In this document: positions 18,346 through 27,801 of the stretch, in pieces
How positions within the stretch are numbered: the stretch's first letter is position 1
How the letters are laid out: each line of letters begins with the position of its first letter
Origin: Planctomycetota bacterium
GTDB lineage: Bacteria; Planctomycetota; Planctomycetia; Isosphaerales; Isosphaeraceae
DNA length: 64,000 nucleotides
Assembly: GCA_021791715.1 (NCBI GenBank)
Contig: JAJYWB010000010.1
Span: 1 to 64,000, forward strand
Direction: 5' to 3'
Notes under the pieces: generated by a model
Databases searched by the model: none
Told to the model about the DNA's origin: nothing
What the model saw: only the letters and a program-made list of their open reading frames with translations
Position numbers and translations under genes: made by a program

Positions 18346-21300
18346 ATGAATCCGCCGCGGGTTTTCCTGATTCTCGTGTTCGCGGCGACCGCGACCGCGG
18401 CTCGATCCCAAGACGCTCAGCCGCCTCGATCGCTCGAAGCTCAATTGCTCGACGAAGACCCCGCCGCTCTCGCGAACGCGGTTCGCGAACTCGGCGATCC
18501 CGCGCGCGGAGCGATCGTCTTTCATCAGCCGTTCCTCGGTTGCACGAAATGCCACGCGGCGGGGGATGGACGCGGCGATACGCTCGGTCCCGATCTCGCC
18601 AAGCTCGGCAAAACCGACGACATATACTTGATCGAGTCGGTCTTAAAACCCTCGAAGGTCGTCAAAAAGGGCTTCGAGACGATCACGATCGCGACCGTCG
18701 ACGGGAAAAGCGTTACGGGTTTGAAGGCCGAGGGGCGATCGGACGAGCTGATTCTGCGCGATCCCGCGCAGGACGGGAAGATGATCGTAATCGCCAAGCG
18801 CGATATCGACGAGCGAAAAGATAACGGTCCTTCGATCATGCCCGCGGGACTCGTGAACGCGCTCGTTTCAAGACAACAATTCCTCGACTTGATTCGATAC
18901 CTTCATGAGATCGCCGACGGGGGCGCACAGCGAGCCAAGGCGCTTCGTCCCGATCCGTCGCTCGTCCCGGGGCTCAAGGTCGCCGATTACGAGTCTCGGA
19001 TCGATCACGCGGGGATGATCGCCGATCTTAACGCCGAAAGCCTGAAACGAGGCGAGGCGATTTACAACCGCGTTTGCGTCAACTGCCACGGAACGAAAGA
19101 CAAGCCGGGGTCGCTGCCGACCTCGCTCCGGTTCGCCTCGGGCAAATTCAAAAACGGTTACGACCCGTACAGTCTTTATCGCACCCTCACCTTCGGCTTC
19201 GGCCAAATGGCGCCGCAATCGTGGATGGTTCCCGAGCAGAAATACGACGTGATCCATTACATTCGTGAATCCATACTTAAACAAGACAATCCATCTCAAT
19301 ACGCCGCGGCGGATCGCGCTTATCTCGATCGCCTTCCCAAAGGGACGACTCGCGGACCCGAGCCTTCCAAAATCGAGCCCTGGTCGGCGATGGATTACGG
19401 ACCTTCGCTCACGGCGACATACGAAATAAGTGACGATAACACGAATTTCGCATATAAAGGGATCGCGGTTCGTCTCGACGCGGGCGCCGGTGGAGTTTCT
19501 CGCGGCCGCCGTTGGTCGGTTTTCGATATCGACACGTTGAGCATGGCGGCAAGCTGGAGCGGCGAGGGTTTTATCGATTGGAACGGGATCAACTTTAACG
19601 GTCGCCACGAGATACATCCCAAGATCGTCGGCGTGACGGAGTATTCAAATCCGATCGGTCCCGGTTGGGCGGATCCCGCGACGGGCTCGTTAGACGATCC
19701 GAGAATCAAAGGGCGGGACGGTCGCCGCTACGGCCCGTTGCCGCGATCGTGGGGGCGATACATCGGACAATACCGCTTCGGCGATCGAGTCGTACTCGCG
19801 TACAAGATCGGCGATATCGACGTGCTCGAAACGCCTTCGGTCGAATCCGCCGAAGCTTCAACGTTCTTTTGTCGGACGTTCCAGATCGGTCGGCGCGATC
19901 GGAGGATCACGTTGCGCGTCGCGCGCGTTCCGGGCGCCTCGCTCGGACGCTTAACGCCGAACCAAAACGACTACGACGCGGTTTCTTTTCTCGATCCGAA
20001 ACGCCGAACCGCCGACGGATCGCGCGTCGATCCCGCGCCGGTTCGGTTTCTTGGAAAAACATTCATCGAGATCAAGAAGCTCGATCATTTTGATACGTCA
20101 CGCGACGATTATTCGATTTTCGCTCGATTTCAAACATTTCGCGGCGGAAGCCTTTTTTCGGAAACGAAGCCGGGGGCGAAGCGGGTTCCTCGTGCTAAAT
20201 CGCTGTTCGTGAGGAACGGCCGGGTCGTTTTCGAGATCGATCGGGCGGGAGACGTAGAGGGAGAACGGCGGGTCGACGACGGCGAACCGCACACCGCCGT
20301 TTTAACATATAGTCACGCAAATAAACGTGCTCGTCTATATATCGACGGCGTGAAGGACGGCGACGAGGCGATCGCCGTCAAGGGTTCGCTCGCCGACCGA
20401 GTTCTCCGCATCGGCTTCACCTCGGCCGAATTTCCCCAACCCGATACGTATTTCAACGGTAAGATCGCCGAAATCAGGCTTTACAAGGGAGCGATCGCCG
20501 AGGCGGAGATCGTCGGGAAATCGAAGATCGACGAGAGCGAGGATAAGCGTCTTTTGGCGTGCTGGAAGCCCGATGCGACGAGCGGCGACACGGTTCGCGA
20601 CGAATCGGGGCGAGGCCACGACGGCAAGGTGATTCGCGAAGGTTCAAAGCCGGTCGAAACCCCGGGAATCGTCGCGGGAGTTTGGCCTCGTTTCGCGGGA
20701 TTGAGCTGGTCGAGCACTTCGGAGGGAGATCTTACGCTGACGATCCCCGAGGGAGAAAATCCGCTCAATTTCACGCTCAAAATCGTTCGCGTCGAAGGCG
20801 GAGTGGAAGTACAAAAGCTCGCGGCTTCGATCAAGCAAGGCACGCGCGTGAATCTTACCGATCTGACGCGCGGCGGGCCGGCTCGCGGCCCCGAGGTCTT
20901 AAAAACCAAAATCACCCGCGGCGACGATCAAGGCGCGTTCGCGGTTGATACATTTGCACTTCCCGATAACAATCCATGGCTTTGCCTGATCCGTCCCACG
21001 GGTTTTGATTTTCTCGAAAACGGTCGCGAGGCCGCGGTGTGCACGTGGGACGGCGACGTTTGGCTCGTCGCCGGGCTCGACGGAGCGTCGGGCGAACTTT
21101 CCTGGAAGCGGATCGCCTCGGGGCTGTTTCAGCCGCTCGGTCTCAAGGTGCGCGACGGCGCGATTTTCGTGAGCTGTCGCGACGAGATCGTGATCCTCCG
21201 CGATCTGAACGGCGACGGCGAAACCGACTTTTATGAGAACTTCAATAATGATCATCAAGTGACCGAGCACTTTCATGAATTCGCGATGGGGCTTCAGACC

Positions 21301-22257
21301 GACGCCGCGGGAAACTTTTATTACGCCAAGGCCGCGCGTCACGGCAAAACCGCGATCGTTCCGCAGCACGGCACGCTTTTGCGAGTGAGCCGCGACGGTC
21401 GAACGACCGATATCCTCGCGACCGGATTCCGCGCTCCCAACGGCGTATGCTTAAACGACGACGGCACTTTCTTTCTCACCGATCAGGAGGGTTTCTGGCT
21501 CCCCAAAAATCGAATCAATCTCGTGAGAATAGGGGGATTTTATGGTAACATGTGGGGTTATCATAATATTACCGATTCTTCAGACTCGGCGCAATCGCCT
21601 CCCGTTTGCTGGATCACGAACGCGTTCGATCGTTCGCCCGGCGAGATGGTTCATGTGACGAGCGAGGCGTGGGGGCGGCTTAAAGGCTCGCTCCTCAACC
21701 TTTCGTACGGATCGGGGAAGATTTTCGTCGTCCCTTACGAAACGGTGAACGGCGCGGAGCAGGGGGGGATGTGCGCCCTGCCGATCCCAGCGTTACCGAC
21801 GGGAGTGATGCGCGGGAGGTTCCATCCGACCGACGGAGCGCTTTACGCGTGCGGGATGACGGCGTGGGCGAGCGATCGAACGGCGCCCGGAGGGATGTAT
21901 CGGATTCGAGCGACGCGCAAGCCGATGTACCTGCCGATCGGCCTTCACGCGACCAAGAACGGTCTGAAAATCACATTAACCGATCGGGTCGATCGCGTCT
22001 CGGCGGCCGATCCGTCGAATTATTTGGTGGAAACGTGGTCGCTCAAGCGATCGGCGAAGTATGGATCGGATCATTATGATCAAAAGCGACTTCGCGTTTC
22101 CGAGGCGTCGTTATCCGACGACGGCCGAACGATATCGCTTTCGCTTCCCGAAATTCGCCCGACATGGTGCATGGCGATCACGATGAAACTCAAAGGGTCG
22201 AAAGGCGAGGCGATCGAACGGACGATTCACAATACGATTCACCAAATATCCGAGTGA
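18346..22257 (+). CDS. Large secreted haem-binding protein, DUF6797-like, with LamG and propeller regions
   Basis: The ATG at 18346 follows GGAG at 18331 and opens a Sec signal peptide (VFLILVFAATATAARSQ). The 1303-aa protein has, in order: a TIGR02603-like haem domain with CTKCH near residue 64, a second c-type site CVNCH near residue 246, a central DUF6797-like block (WSAMDYGPSLTATYEIS), a LamG-like fold around residues 560-740 (YFNGKIAEIRLYKGAIAEAE), and a C-terminal propeller-like region (GFRAPNGVCLNDDGTFFLTD). Both haem motifs are complete. Similar proteins are thought to carry electrons for periplasmic dehydrogenation of sugars or glycans; the actual substrate is unknown. It is monocistronic and followed by the large repeat array. 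Confidence 0.85.
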   Translation: MNPPRVFLILVFAATATAARSQDAQPPRSLEAQLLDEDPAALANAVRELGDPARGAIVFHQPFLGCTKCHAAGDGRGDTLGPDLAKLGKTDDIYLIESVLKPSKVVKKGFETITIATVDGKSVTGLKAEGRSDELILRDPAQDGKMIVIAKRDIDERKDNGPSIMPAGLVNALVSRQQFLDLIRYLHEIADGGAQRAKALRPDPSLVPGLKVADYESRIDHAGMIADLNAESLKRGEAIYNRVCVNCHGTKDKPGSLPTSLRFASGKFKNGYDPYSLYRTLTFGFGQMAPQSWMVPEQKYDVIHYIRESILKQDNPSQYAAADRAYLDRLPKGTTRGPEPSKIEPWSAMDYGPSLTATYEISDDNTNFAYKGIAVRLDAGAGGVSRGRRWSVFDIDTLSMAASWSGEGFIDWNGINFNGRHEIHPKIVGVTEYSNPIGPGWADPATGSLDDPRIKGRDGRRYGPLPRSWGRYIGQYRFGDRVVLAYKIGDIDVLETPSVESAEASTFFCRTFQIGRRDRRITLRVARVPGASLGRLTPNQNDYDAVSFLDPKRRTADGSRVDPAPVRFLGKTFIEIKKLDHFDTSRDDYSIFARFQTFRGGSLFSETKPGAKRVPRAKSLFVRNGRVVFEIDRAGDVEGERRVDDGEPHTAVLTYSHANKRARLYIDGVKDGDEAIAVKGSLADRVLRIGFTSAEFPQPDTYFNGKIAEIRLYKGAIAEAEIVGKSKIDESEDKRLLACWKPDATSGDTVRDESGRGHDGKVIREGSKPVETPGIVAGVWPRFAGLSWSSTSEGDLTLTIPEGENPLNFTLKIVRVEGGVEVQKLAASIKQGTRVNLTDLTRGGPARGPEVLKTKITRGDDQGAFAVDTFALPDNNPWLCLIRPTGFDFLENGREAAVCTWDGDVWLVAGLDGASGELSWKRIASGLFQPLGLKVRDGAIFVSCRDEIVILRDLNGDGETDFYENFNNDHQVTEHFHEFAMGLQTDAAGNFYYAKAARHGKTAIVPQHGTLLRVSRDGRTTDILATGFRAPNGVCLNDDGTFFLTDQEGFWLPKNRINLVRIGGFYGNMWGYHNITDSSDSAQSPPVCWITNAFDRSPGEMVHVTSEAWGRLKGSLLNLSYGSGKIFVVPYETVNGAEQGGMCALPIPALPTGVMRGRFHPTDGALYACGMTAWASDRTAPGGMYRIRATRKPMYLPIGLHATKNGLKITLTDRVDRVSAADPSNYLVETWSLKRSAKYGSDHYDQKRLRVSEASLSDDGRTISLSLPEIRPTWCMAITMKLKGSKGEAIERTIHNTIHQISE

Positions 22258-22398
22258 TCGACGCGAATGCGACGAAGCCGCTGTCGTCGCCGGTCGGTCG
22301 AACGCCTGGATGATCGCCTCGGTTATTATGATGATGCTCGGCGGCCATCTGTTATAGAATCCGTGTATTGAGCGGAATTTGATTTGTAACCCGAAATC

Positions 22399-22518
22399 AT
22401 GTGGGCGAATCCGAAAATGCGAGGGCGAATCCGAAAATGCGAGGGCGAATCCGAAAATGCGAGGGCGAATCCGAAAATGCGAGGGCGAATCCGAAAATGC
22501 GAGGGCGAATCCGAAAAT
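22399..22518. repeat. 20-bp tandem repeat, 6 copies, leading into palindromic array
   Basis: Six contiguous 20-bp units of consensus GCGAGGGCGAATCCGAAAAT begin at 22399, 22419, 22439, 22459, 22479 and 22499. The first is slightly divergent (ATGTGGGCG) and the others are identical. The last abuts the left arm of the first palindrome at 22519. The unit shares GAGGGCGAA with the palindrome arm. Relative to element orientation, this array is on the same side as the one at 8961-9116. Confidence 0.95.
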
Positions 22519-23881
22519 GGGAGGGCGAACCTCCTGGTGAGCCGCATTCTGATGTTTGCAATTATTGACCATTAAAACGGGCTTGTGGCCGTCGTATTCG
22601 AAAAAAGGCTCACCGGGAGGTTCGCCCTCCCAATCAGAAATAAACAACATCTGGATATGTAATATATTCCGAAAAGTCCGAGGACGAACCCGAAATTCGG
22701 AGGCGAACCCGAAAATGCGAGGGCGAACCTAAAAATGGGAGGGCGAACCTCCTGGTGAGCCGCATTCTGATGTTTGCGATTATTGACCATTAAAACGGGC
22801 TTGTAACCGGAGTGTCAGAAAAGAGGCTCACCGGGAGGTTCGCCCTCCCAATCAGAAATATATAACGTCTGGATATTGAACATAATCTGATAAATATGAG
22901 GGCGAACCTAAAAATGGGAGGGCGAACCTCCTGGTGAGCCGCATTCTGATGTTTGCAATTATTGACCATTAAAACGGGCTTGTAACCGGAGTGTCAGAAA
23001 AGAGGCTCACCGGGAGGTTCGCCCTCCCAATCGGAAATAAACAACATCTGGATATGCAATATATTCCGAAAAGGCCGAGGACGATCCCGAAATTCGGAGG
23101 CGAACCCGAAAACGCGAGGGCGGACCCGAAAATGCGAGGGCGAATCCGAAAATGGGAGGGCGAACCTCCTGGTGAGCCGCATTCTGATGTTTGCGATTAT
23201 TCACCATTAAATCGGGCTTTTGGCCGGCGTGTCCGAAAAGAGGCTCACCGGGAGGTTCGCCCTCCCAATCAGAAACAAACAATATCTGGAAACTTAATAT
23301 ATTCTGAAAAGGCCGAGGACGATCCCGAAATTCGGAGGCGAACCCAAAATGCGAGGGCGAATCCGAAAATGGGAGGGCGAACCTCCTGGTGAGCCGCATT
23401 CTGATGTTTGCGATTATTCACCATTAAATCGGGCTTTTGGCCGGCGTGTCCGACAAGAGGCTCACCGGGAGGTTCGCCCTCCCATTCAGAAATAAACGAC
23501 GTCTGGATTCTGAACATAATCTGATAAATCTGAGGGCGAATCCGAAAATGGGAGGGCGAACCTCCTGGTGAGCCGCATTCTGATGTTTGCGATTATTGAC
23601 CATTAAAACGGGCTTGTAACCGACGATTCCGAAAAGAGGCTCACCGGGAGGTTCGCCCTCCCAATCGAAAATAAACAACATCTGGATATGCAATATATTC
23701 CGAAAAGGCCGAGGACGATCCCGAAATTCGGAGGCGAACCCGAAAACGCGAGGGCGAATCCGAAAATGGGAGGGCGAACCTCCTGGTGAGCCGCATTCTG
23801 ATGATTACGATTATTGACCATTAAATCGGCCTTGTAACCGACGTTTCCGAAAAGAGGCTCACCGTTAGGTGCGCCCTCCGC
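22519..23881 (+). repeat. Seven-fold tandem array of REP/BIME-like palindromic elements
   Basis: Left arms (GGGAGGGCGAACCTCC, then TGGTGAGCCGC) start at 22519, 22737, 22916, 23154, 23371, 23550 and 23768. Matching right arms (GGCTCACCGGGAGG, then TTCGCCCTCCCA) start at 22607, 22825, 23004, 23242, 23459, 23638 and 23856; the last is degenerate. Arms differ at one wobble position. Each arm contains a nested hairpin GGAGG-GCGAA-CCTCC. The spacer (for example TTGACCATTAAAACGGGCTT) and a following flank are also conserved, so whole elements of about 180-240 bp have been amplified. Unit lengths vary with the number of 20-bp sub-repeats and with two flank versions. Open frames here are not genes. 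Confidence 0.95.
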
Positions 23882-24254
23882 AATCTCGTCTTCGCCTTCG
23901 AATCCCGACCGAGTTTCCCATTTCTTTCCGGACGGCATCTTGATAAAACGAATCACGCGTCGACCAAACATACTGATTACCATACAATTTTATGCACGAA
24001 TATATCACGCGAATTATTATTACGCCCGTCGGTTCCGTATCTCGATTGTCTTGATCCGGCGGCTGGAACATCGCAACGCTTCGCCTCGATTTCGAAGACG
24101 AGATCTCGCCGATCGGAGCGATCGACGCGTTGCTTTCGTCGGGAAGAACGAATACTCTTGGAACCGAAATCGACGGCGGATTTTCCCAACCCCCAAAGAG
24201 CCCCCGCGGGCTCTCCGAACCCCGACGACCCGTGTCGGCGTGTTGGATCGATCG

Positions 24255-25412
24255 ATGCGACAAACTCATCGCCCTTATATCGAACGCGTCACCGTGATTC
24301 CCCTCGTCGGCGCCACCGTCGACGGCGGCTGGCCGCAAGGTCACGCCGCAGGCGAGAACCTGCACACGTTGATCGAGGTGTCGACGCGAGACGGTCGCGT
24401 TGGAGTGGGGAGCTGTTTCACATCGGCGGCGCTCGTCAACGGAGCGGTCGAATTGCTCTGGCCTTTGCTTAAGGGAGAGGCGATCGAACCCGAACGCGTG
24501 TCGGAGAAGCTTCGCCAATCATCGTTCTGGCAAGGACGCGGCGGCGCCGTTGAACACGCGATCAGCGGAATCGACATCGCGCTTTGGGACCTCTTCGGCA
24601 AGATTTCCGATCAGCCGATCTCGCGTTTGCTCGGCGGAAATTATCGAAGCCGCGTGCGGCCGTACGCATCCATCCTTTTCGATGAACCCGATCGCTTGCG
24701 CGATCACTTGCGGTCGGTCGTCGAACGCGGTTTTCAAGCGATCAAAATGGGTTGGCGACCGTTCGGTCGACGCTCTCGGGCGTTTGACGAACTTTTGGTG
24801 CGGACCGCGCGCGAGACCGTCGGGCCCGATATCGACCTGATGGTCGACGCCGGCGGCAGCGAACAGTTCTGGCCGCATCGACTTTCTTGGGCGCGCGAAA
24901 CCGCGAAAATGCTCGCGAACTACAACATCGTTTGGTTCGAGGAACCGCTCGCTCCCGATGATATCGAGGGATATATTGAATTGACTCGCGTCTCTCCCGT
25001 GCCGATCGCCGCGGGCGAAGTGCTGACGCGACGCCAGTCGTTCCTCCCCTGGCTGGCGCGCCGAGCGGTCGATTTCATCCAACCCGATTCGACCAAAAAC
25101 GGCGGACTCTCCGAGTCGCGACGGATCGCATGGACTGCGCAAGATTATCATATCCATTTTGTTTCGCACGGCTGGAACACCGCGATCGGCGTCGCAGCCG
25201 ATCTGCAATTGGCGGCGGCTTTGCCGACGGCGCATTATGTCGAATACCTCACCCCCTGCGCCTACATCGACGACGTGACCGTGGAGCCGTTCGTACTCGA
25301 CGGCGAAGGATATCTGCAAATCCCCGATCGCCCCGGCCTGGGCGTGACGCTCGATCCCGATAAGATCGTGCGATTTCAAGGTTCGGAAGTGAAGACATTC
25401 ACATACAGATAG
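24255..25412 (+). CDS. Enolase-superfamily enzyme (mandelate racemase/muconate lactonising type)
   Basis: I chose ATG 24255 (MRQTHRPYIERVTVIPLVG), which gives 385 aa; the frame is open 315 bp upstream into the repeat region. The protein has the MR/MLE capping domain and barrel. Putative metal ligands are in MVDAGG (about residue 198), WFEEPLAP (about 229) and AAGEVLTR (about 254). A late VSHGWNT histidine (about 304) may act as a base. The usual K-x-K acid/base pair reads AIKMGW, so the second lysine is a glycine. This resembles sugar-acid dehydratases more than mandelate racemase. It heads a cassette with a creatininase-type amidohydrolase and an MFS transporter; the likely job is sugar-acid or lactam uptake and breakdown, but the substrate is unknown. 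Confidence 0.88.
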   Translation: MRQTHRPYIERVTVIPLVGATVDGGWPQGHAAGENLHTLIEVSTRDGRVGVGSCFTSAALVNGAVELLWPLLKGEAIEPERVSEKLRQSSFWQGRGGAVEHAISGIDIALWDLFGKISDQPISRLLGGNYRSRVRPYASILFDEPDRLRDHLRSVVERGFQAIKMGWRPFGRRSRAFDELLVRTARETVGPDIDLMVDAGGSEQFWPHRLSWARETAKMLANYNIVWFEEPLAPDDIEGYIELTRVSPVPIAAGEVLTRRQSFLPWLARRAVDFIQPDSTKNGGLSESRRIAWTAQDYHIHFVSHGWNTAIGVAADLQLAAALPTAHYVEYLTPCAYIDDVTVEPFVLDGEGYLQIPDRPGLGVTLDPDKIVRFQGSEVKTFTYR

Positions 25413-25422
25413 GCGGTTTTTC

Positions 25423-26295
25423 ATGCCCTCACGCGCCGCGACCGAATATCGCTACGAGAAATTGACCTGGCCCGAGATCAACGACGCGGTCGACCTGAAT
25501 AAGGTTTGCATCATCCCTTGCGGCGCCGTCGAGCAACACGGTCCTCACTTGCCGCTCGACGTCGACCTCGTTTGTCCCACCGGAGTCGCGACGGGCGTCG
25601 GTCGCGAAATTCCCGAGAAGGTGCTCGTCCTGCCGGTCGTTCCCTACGGTTACACCGGGCACGTGATGGATTTCCCCGGCACGATCAACAACGATTTCGA
25701 GCACTTCATTCATCACGTTCTCGACATCACAAAATCCTTGGCATATCACGGTTTCAAAAAGATCATCCTGCTCAACGGACACGGGTCGAACATGCCCAAT
25801 CTCGACCTCGTCGCACGCCGCACGAATTTGGAGACCGACGCCGAATGCGTGTGTATGGCGTGGTGGCTCCTCCTCACCGTCGATAAAAACTTCTTGCCGA
25901 GCTGGCGGGAAAGCAAGTTCCCGGGAGGCTGCGCACACGCCTGTGAACTCGAGACCTCGCTCTATCTTTATCTCGACGGCGACGACGTGCGAAAAGATCT
26001 GATTAAAAACGGCGCGATCAGCTTTAATGAAGAGAACAACCCATTTTGCTGGGTTGATTTGTTCGCCGCCGGACCGGGAGCGCTGATCTCGTGGACGAGT
26101 AGTTACAGCGAAACCGGCGTTCTCGGCGAGGCCGAACTCGCGTCGGCCGAGAAGGGGGAACGAGCGTATATCGAGGCGGTGAAACAACTCGCTCGGTTCG
26201 TCTCCTGGTTCAAAGATCGGCCCAGAGACCGGCGAGTCGATCGGCACCGCCGCCCTCCCACGATGCCGATCCCGTGGAACCAACGCCCGATCTGA
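25423..26295 (+). CDS. Creatininase-family amidohydrolase
   Basis: This 290-aa protein has the creatininase metal site: PCGAVEQHGPHLPLDVD at residues 32-48 supplies Glu, His and Asp ligands, ILLNGHGSN (about residue 118) a histidine, and CELETSLYL (about 176) a glutamate. The family hydrolyses cyclic or linear amides such as creatinine, or formamide intermediates in cofactor synthesis. It starts 10 bp after the enolase-type gene, and its end overlaps the longest reading of the MFS gene, so the three form one operon. This context suggests a catabolic role. The C-terminal 25 residues are basic and may be a dispensable tail. Confidence 0.88.
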   Translation: MPSRAATEYRYEKLTWPEINDAVDLNKVCIIPCGAVEQHGPHLPLDVDLVCPTGVATGVGREIPEKVLVLPVVPYGYTGHVMDFPGTINNDFEHFIHHVLDITKSLAYHGFKKIILLNGHGSNMPNLDLVARRTNLETDAECVCMAWWLLLTVDKNFLPSWRESKFPGGCAHACELETSLYLYLDGDDVRKDLIKNGAISFNEENNPFCWVDLFAAGPGALISWTSSYSETGVLGEAELASAEKGERAYIEAVKQLARFVSWFKDRPRDRRVDRHRRPPTMPIPWNQRPI

Positions 26296-26318
26296 TTCAA
26301 GGCTCGGGGAGTTTTCAT

Positions 26319-27746
26319 GTGAATTTATCGACCGACGTCGACCCGACCGAGCGACCGACGGCGGTTCGATACGAAGTTCTGGCGCTCGCGTGTTCGTTAT
26401 CAATGATCACGTATCTTGATCGCGTATCTTTCGGCGCGGCCGGAACGCTGATGGCCGAGGATTTTGGTTTGGCGACGGAGGGCTCGCTCAAAGGATCATA
26501 CACCGCGTTCGCGATTTCTTATGCGTTATTTGAAATCCCGAGCGGCTGGTGGGGCGACTTGCGCGGACCTCGGCGCGTTTTGCTGAGGATCGTCTCGTGG
26601 TGGTCGATCTTCACGATCTTAACGGGCCTGGTCGGGCTTCGCGTCGCCGGAGTGACGCTCGGCGGGCTTGGGACTCTCTGGATCGTGCGCTTTCTGTTCG
26701 GCGCGGGTGAGGCGGGAGCTTATCCCAACATCGCGCGCGCCTTGCACAATTGGTTCCCCGCTCACGAGCGAGGCGCCGCGCAAGGCTGGGTTTGGATGTC
26801 GGGCCGATTGATGGGAGGCCTCACCCCGCTCGTCTGGATGCTCCTCGTTTCGGGCACAAGCCTGACCGCGCCTTTGCTTCACTGGCGCGTCGCGTTCTGC
26901 GCCTTCGGGCTGATCGGGCTGGCGTGGATCGTCGTGTTCGCCAAACGCTTCGTCGATCGGCCCGAAGATCACCCCTGTGTGAATCAAGCCGAGCGAACGT
27001 ACATCGCCGCGGGCCGAACGATCGGCGTCGAATTCGATCACCTTCGCGTTCCCCGGCGCGCTTTGTTTCTCAATCCTCGATTGTGGTGTTTATACCTCAT
27101 GTACTTTTGCGCAAATTATGGATGGTATTTTAATATTACGTATTTTCCCGGATGTCTTGAAACCCGTTTCGGAACGGCGCGGGATAGCTTAATCGGTTCT
27201 TTATATAAGGGCGGGCCGTTGTGGCTGGGAGCGATCGGTTGTTTGCTGGGGGGATATCTGACCGATCGACTTTTGCGCGGCGGGATGAGACGTCGCTGGG
27301 CGCGTCGGCTCCCCGGCATGGCCGGGCATTTCGCGAGCGCGAGCTGTTGTCTGGCCGCGGCTTATTCGACCTCGGCGCTCGGTTTCTCGACGTTGATCGC
27401 ATTCTCGGCTTTCTTTAACGATCTGATGATGGGGGGCGCGTGGGCGATTTGCCAAGACATAGGTCGAAAGCGCACCGCGGTTCTTTCGAGTTGCATGAAT
27501 ATGGCGGGGGGCCTGGGCGCGGCATGCGCAGGTTGGATTAGCGGCTCGATTTTGGAGCATTATCTGCAAGCGCAAGCCGAACTCGCCGGAGTCGACGAAC
27601 TTCGGCTATCGCCTCAGCTAAGGCTCGCCGCGCAAGTTAATGGAAACACCGCCAATCTCCTCATTTACTCGGCGATATATCTGACGGCGGCGCTCCTTTG
27701 GTTCGGAATCGATCCCGAAGCGTCGCTCGATGATCATAATAAATGA
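26319..27746 (+). CDS. MFS transporter, anion:cation symporter-like
   Basis: This is a 12-helix major-facilitator permease. After a short soluble N-terminus comes SMITYLDRVSFGAAG in helix 1, the type found in hexuronate/galactonate carriers of the ACS family. The loop GWWGDLRGPRRVLLRI is the family A motif between helices 2 and 3. RFLFGAGEAGAYPNIARAL (helix 4) is also typical of ACS carriers. The GTG at 26319 follows CGGGGAG and gives 475 aa; an upstream GTG at 26274 would overlap the creatininase gene by 22 bp. It is the last gene of the enolase-creatininase-MFS cassette and probably imports that pathway's organic-acid substrate. Confidence 0.88.
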   Translation: MNLSTDVDPTERPTAVRYEVLALACSLSMITYLDRVSFGAAGTLMAEDFGLATEGSLKGSYTAFAISYALFEIPSGWWGDLRGPRRVLLRIVSWWSIFTILTGLVGLRVAGVTLGGLGTLWIVRFLFGAGEAGAYPNIARALHNWFPAHERGAAQGWVWMSGRLMGGLTPLVWMLLVSGTSLTAPLLHWRVAFCAFGLIGLAWIVVFAKRFVDRPEDHPCVNQAERTYIAAGRTIGVEFDHLRVPRRALFLNPRLWCLYLMYFCANYGWYFNITYFPGCLETRFGTARDSLIGSLYKGGPLWLGAIGCLLGGYLTDRLLRGGMRRRWARRLPGMAGHFASASCCLAAAYSTSALGFSTLIAFSAFFNDLMMGGAWAICQDIGRKRTAVLSSCMNMAGGLGAACAGWISGSILEHYLQAQAELAGVDELRLSPQLRLAAQVNGNTANLLIYSAIYLTAALLWFGIDPEASLDDHNK

Positions 27747-27801
27747 ACTCACAGTTCTTGATCTTAAAAAGTCTTCATGACGCTTTGAATCAACCGATCG
27801 T

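Noticed and set aside
22399-23881. Overlapping open frames in the repeat array
   Set aside because: They arise because the repeat arms lack stops in several frames (for example GEPPGEP and RLTRRFALP peptides in different phases). No start signals, domain or consistent frame is present.
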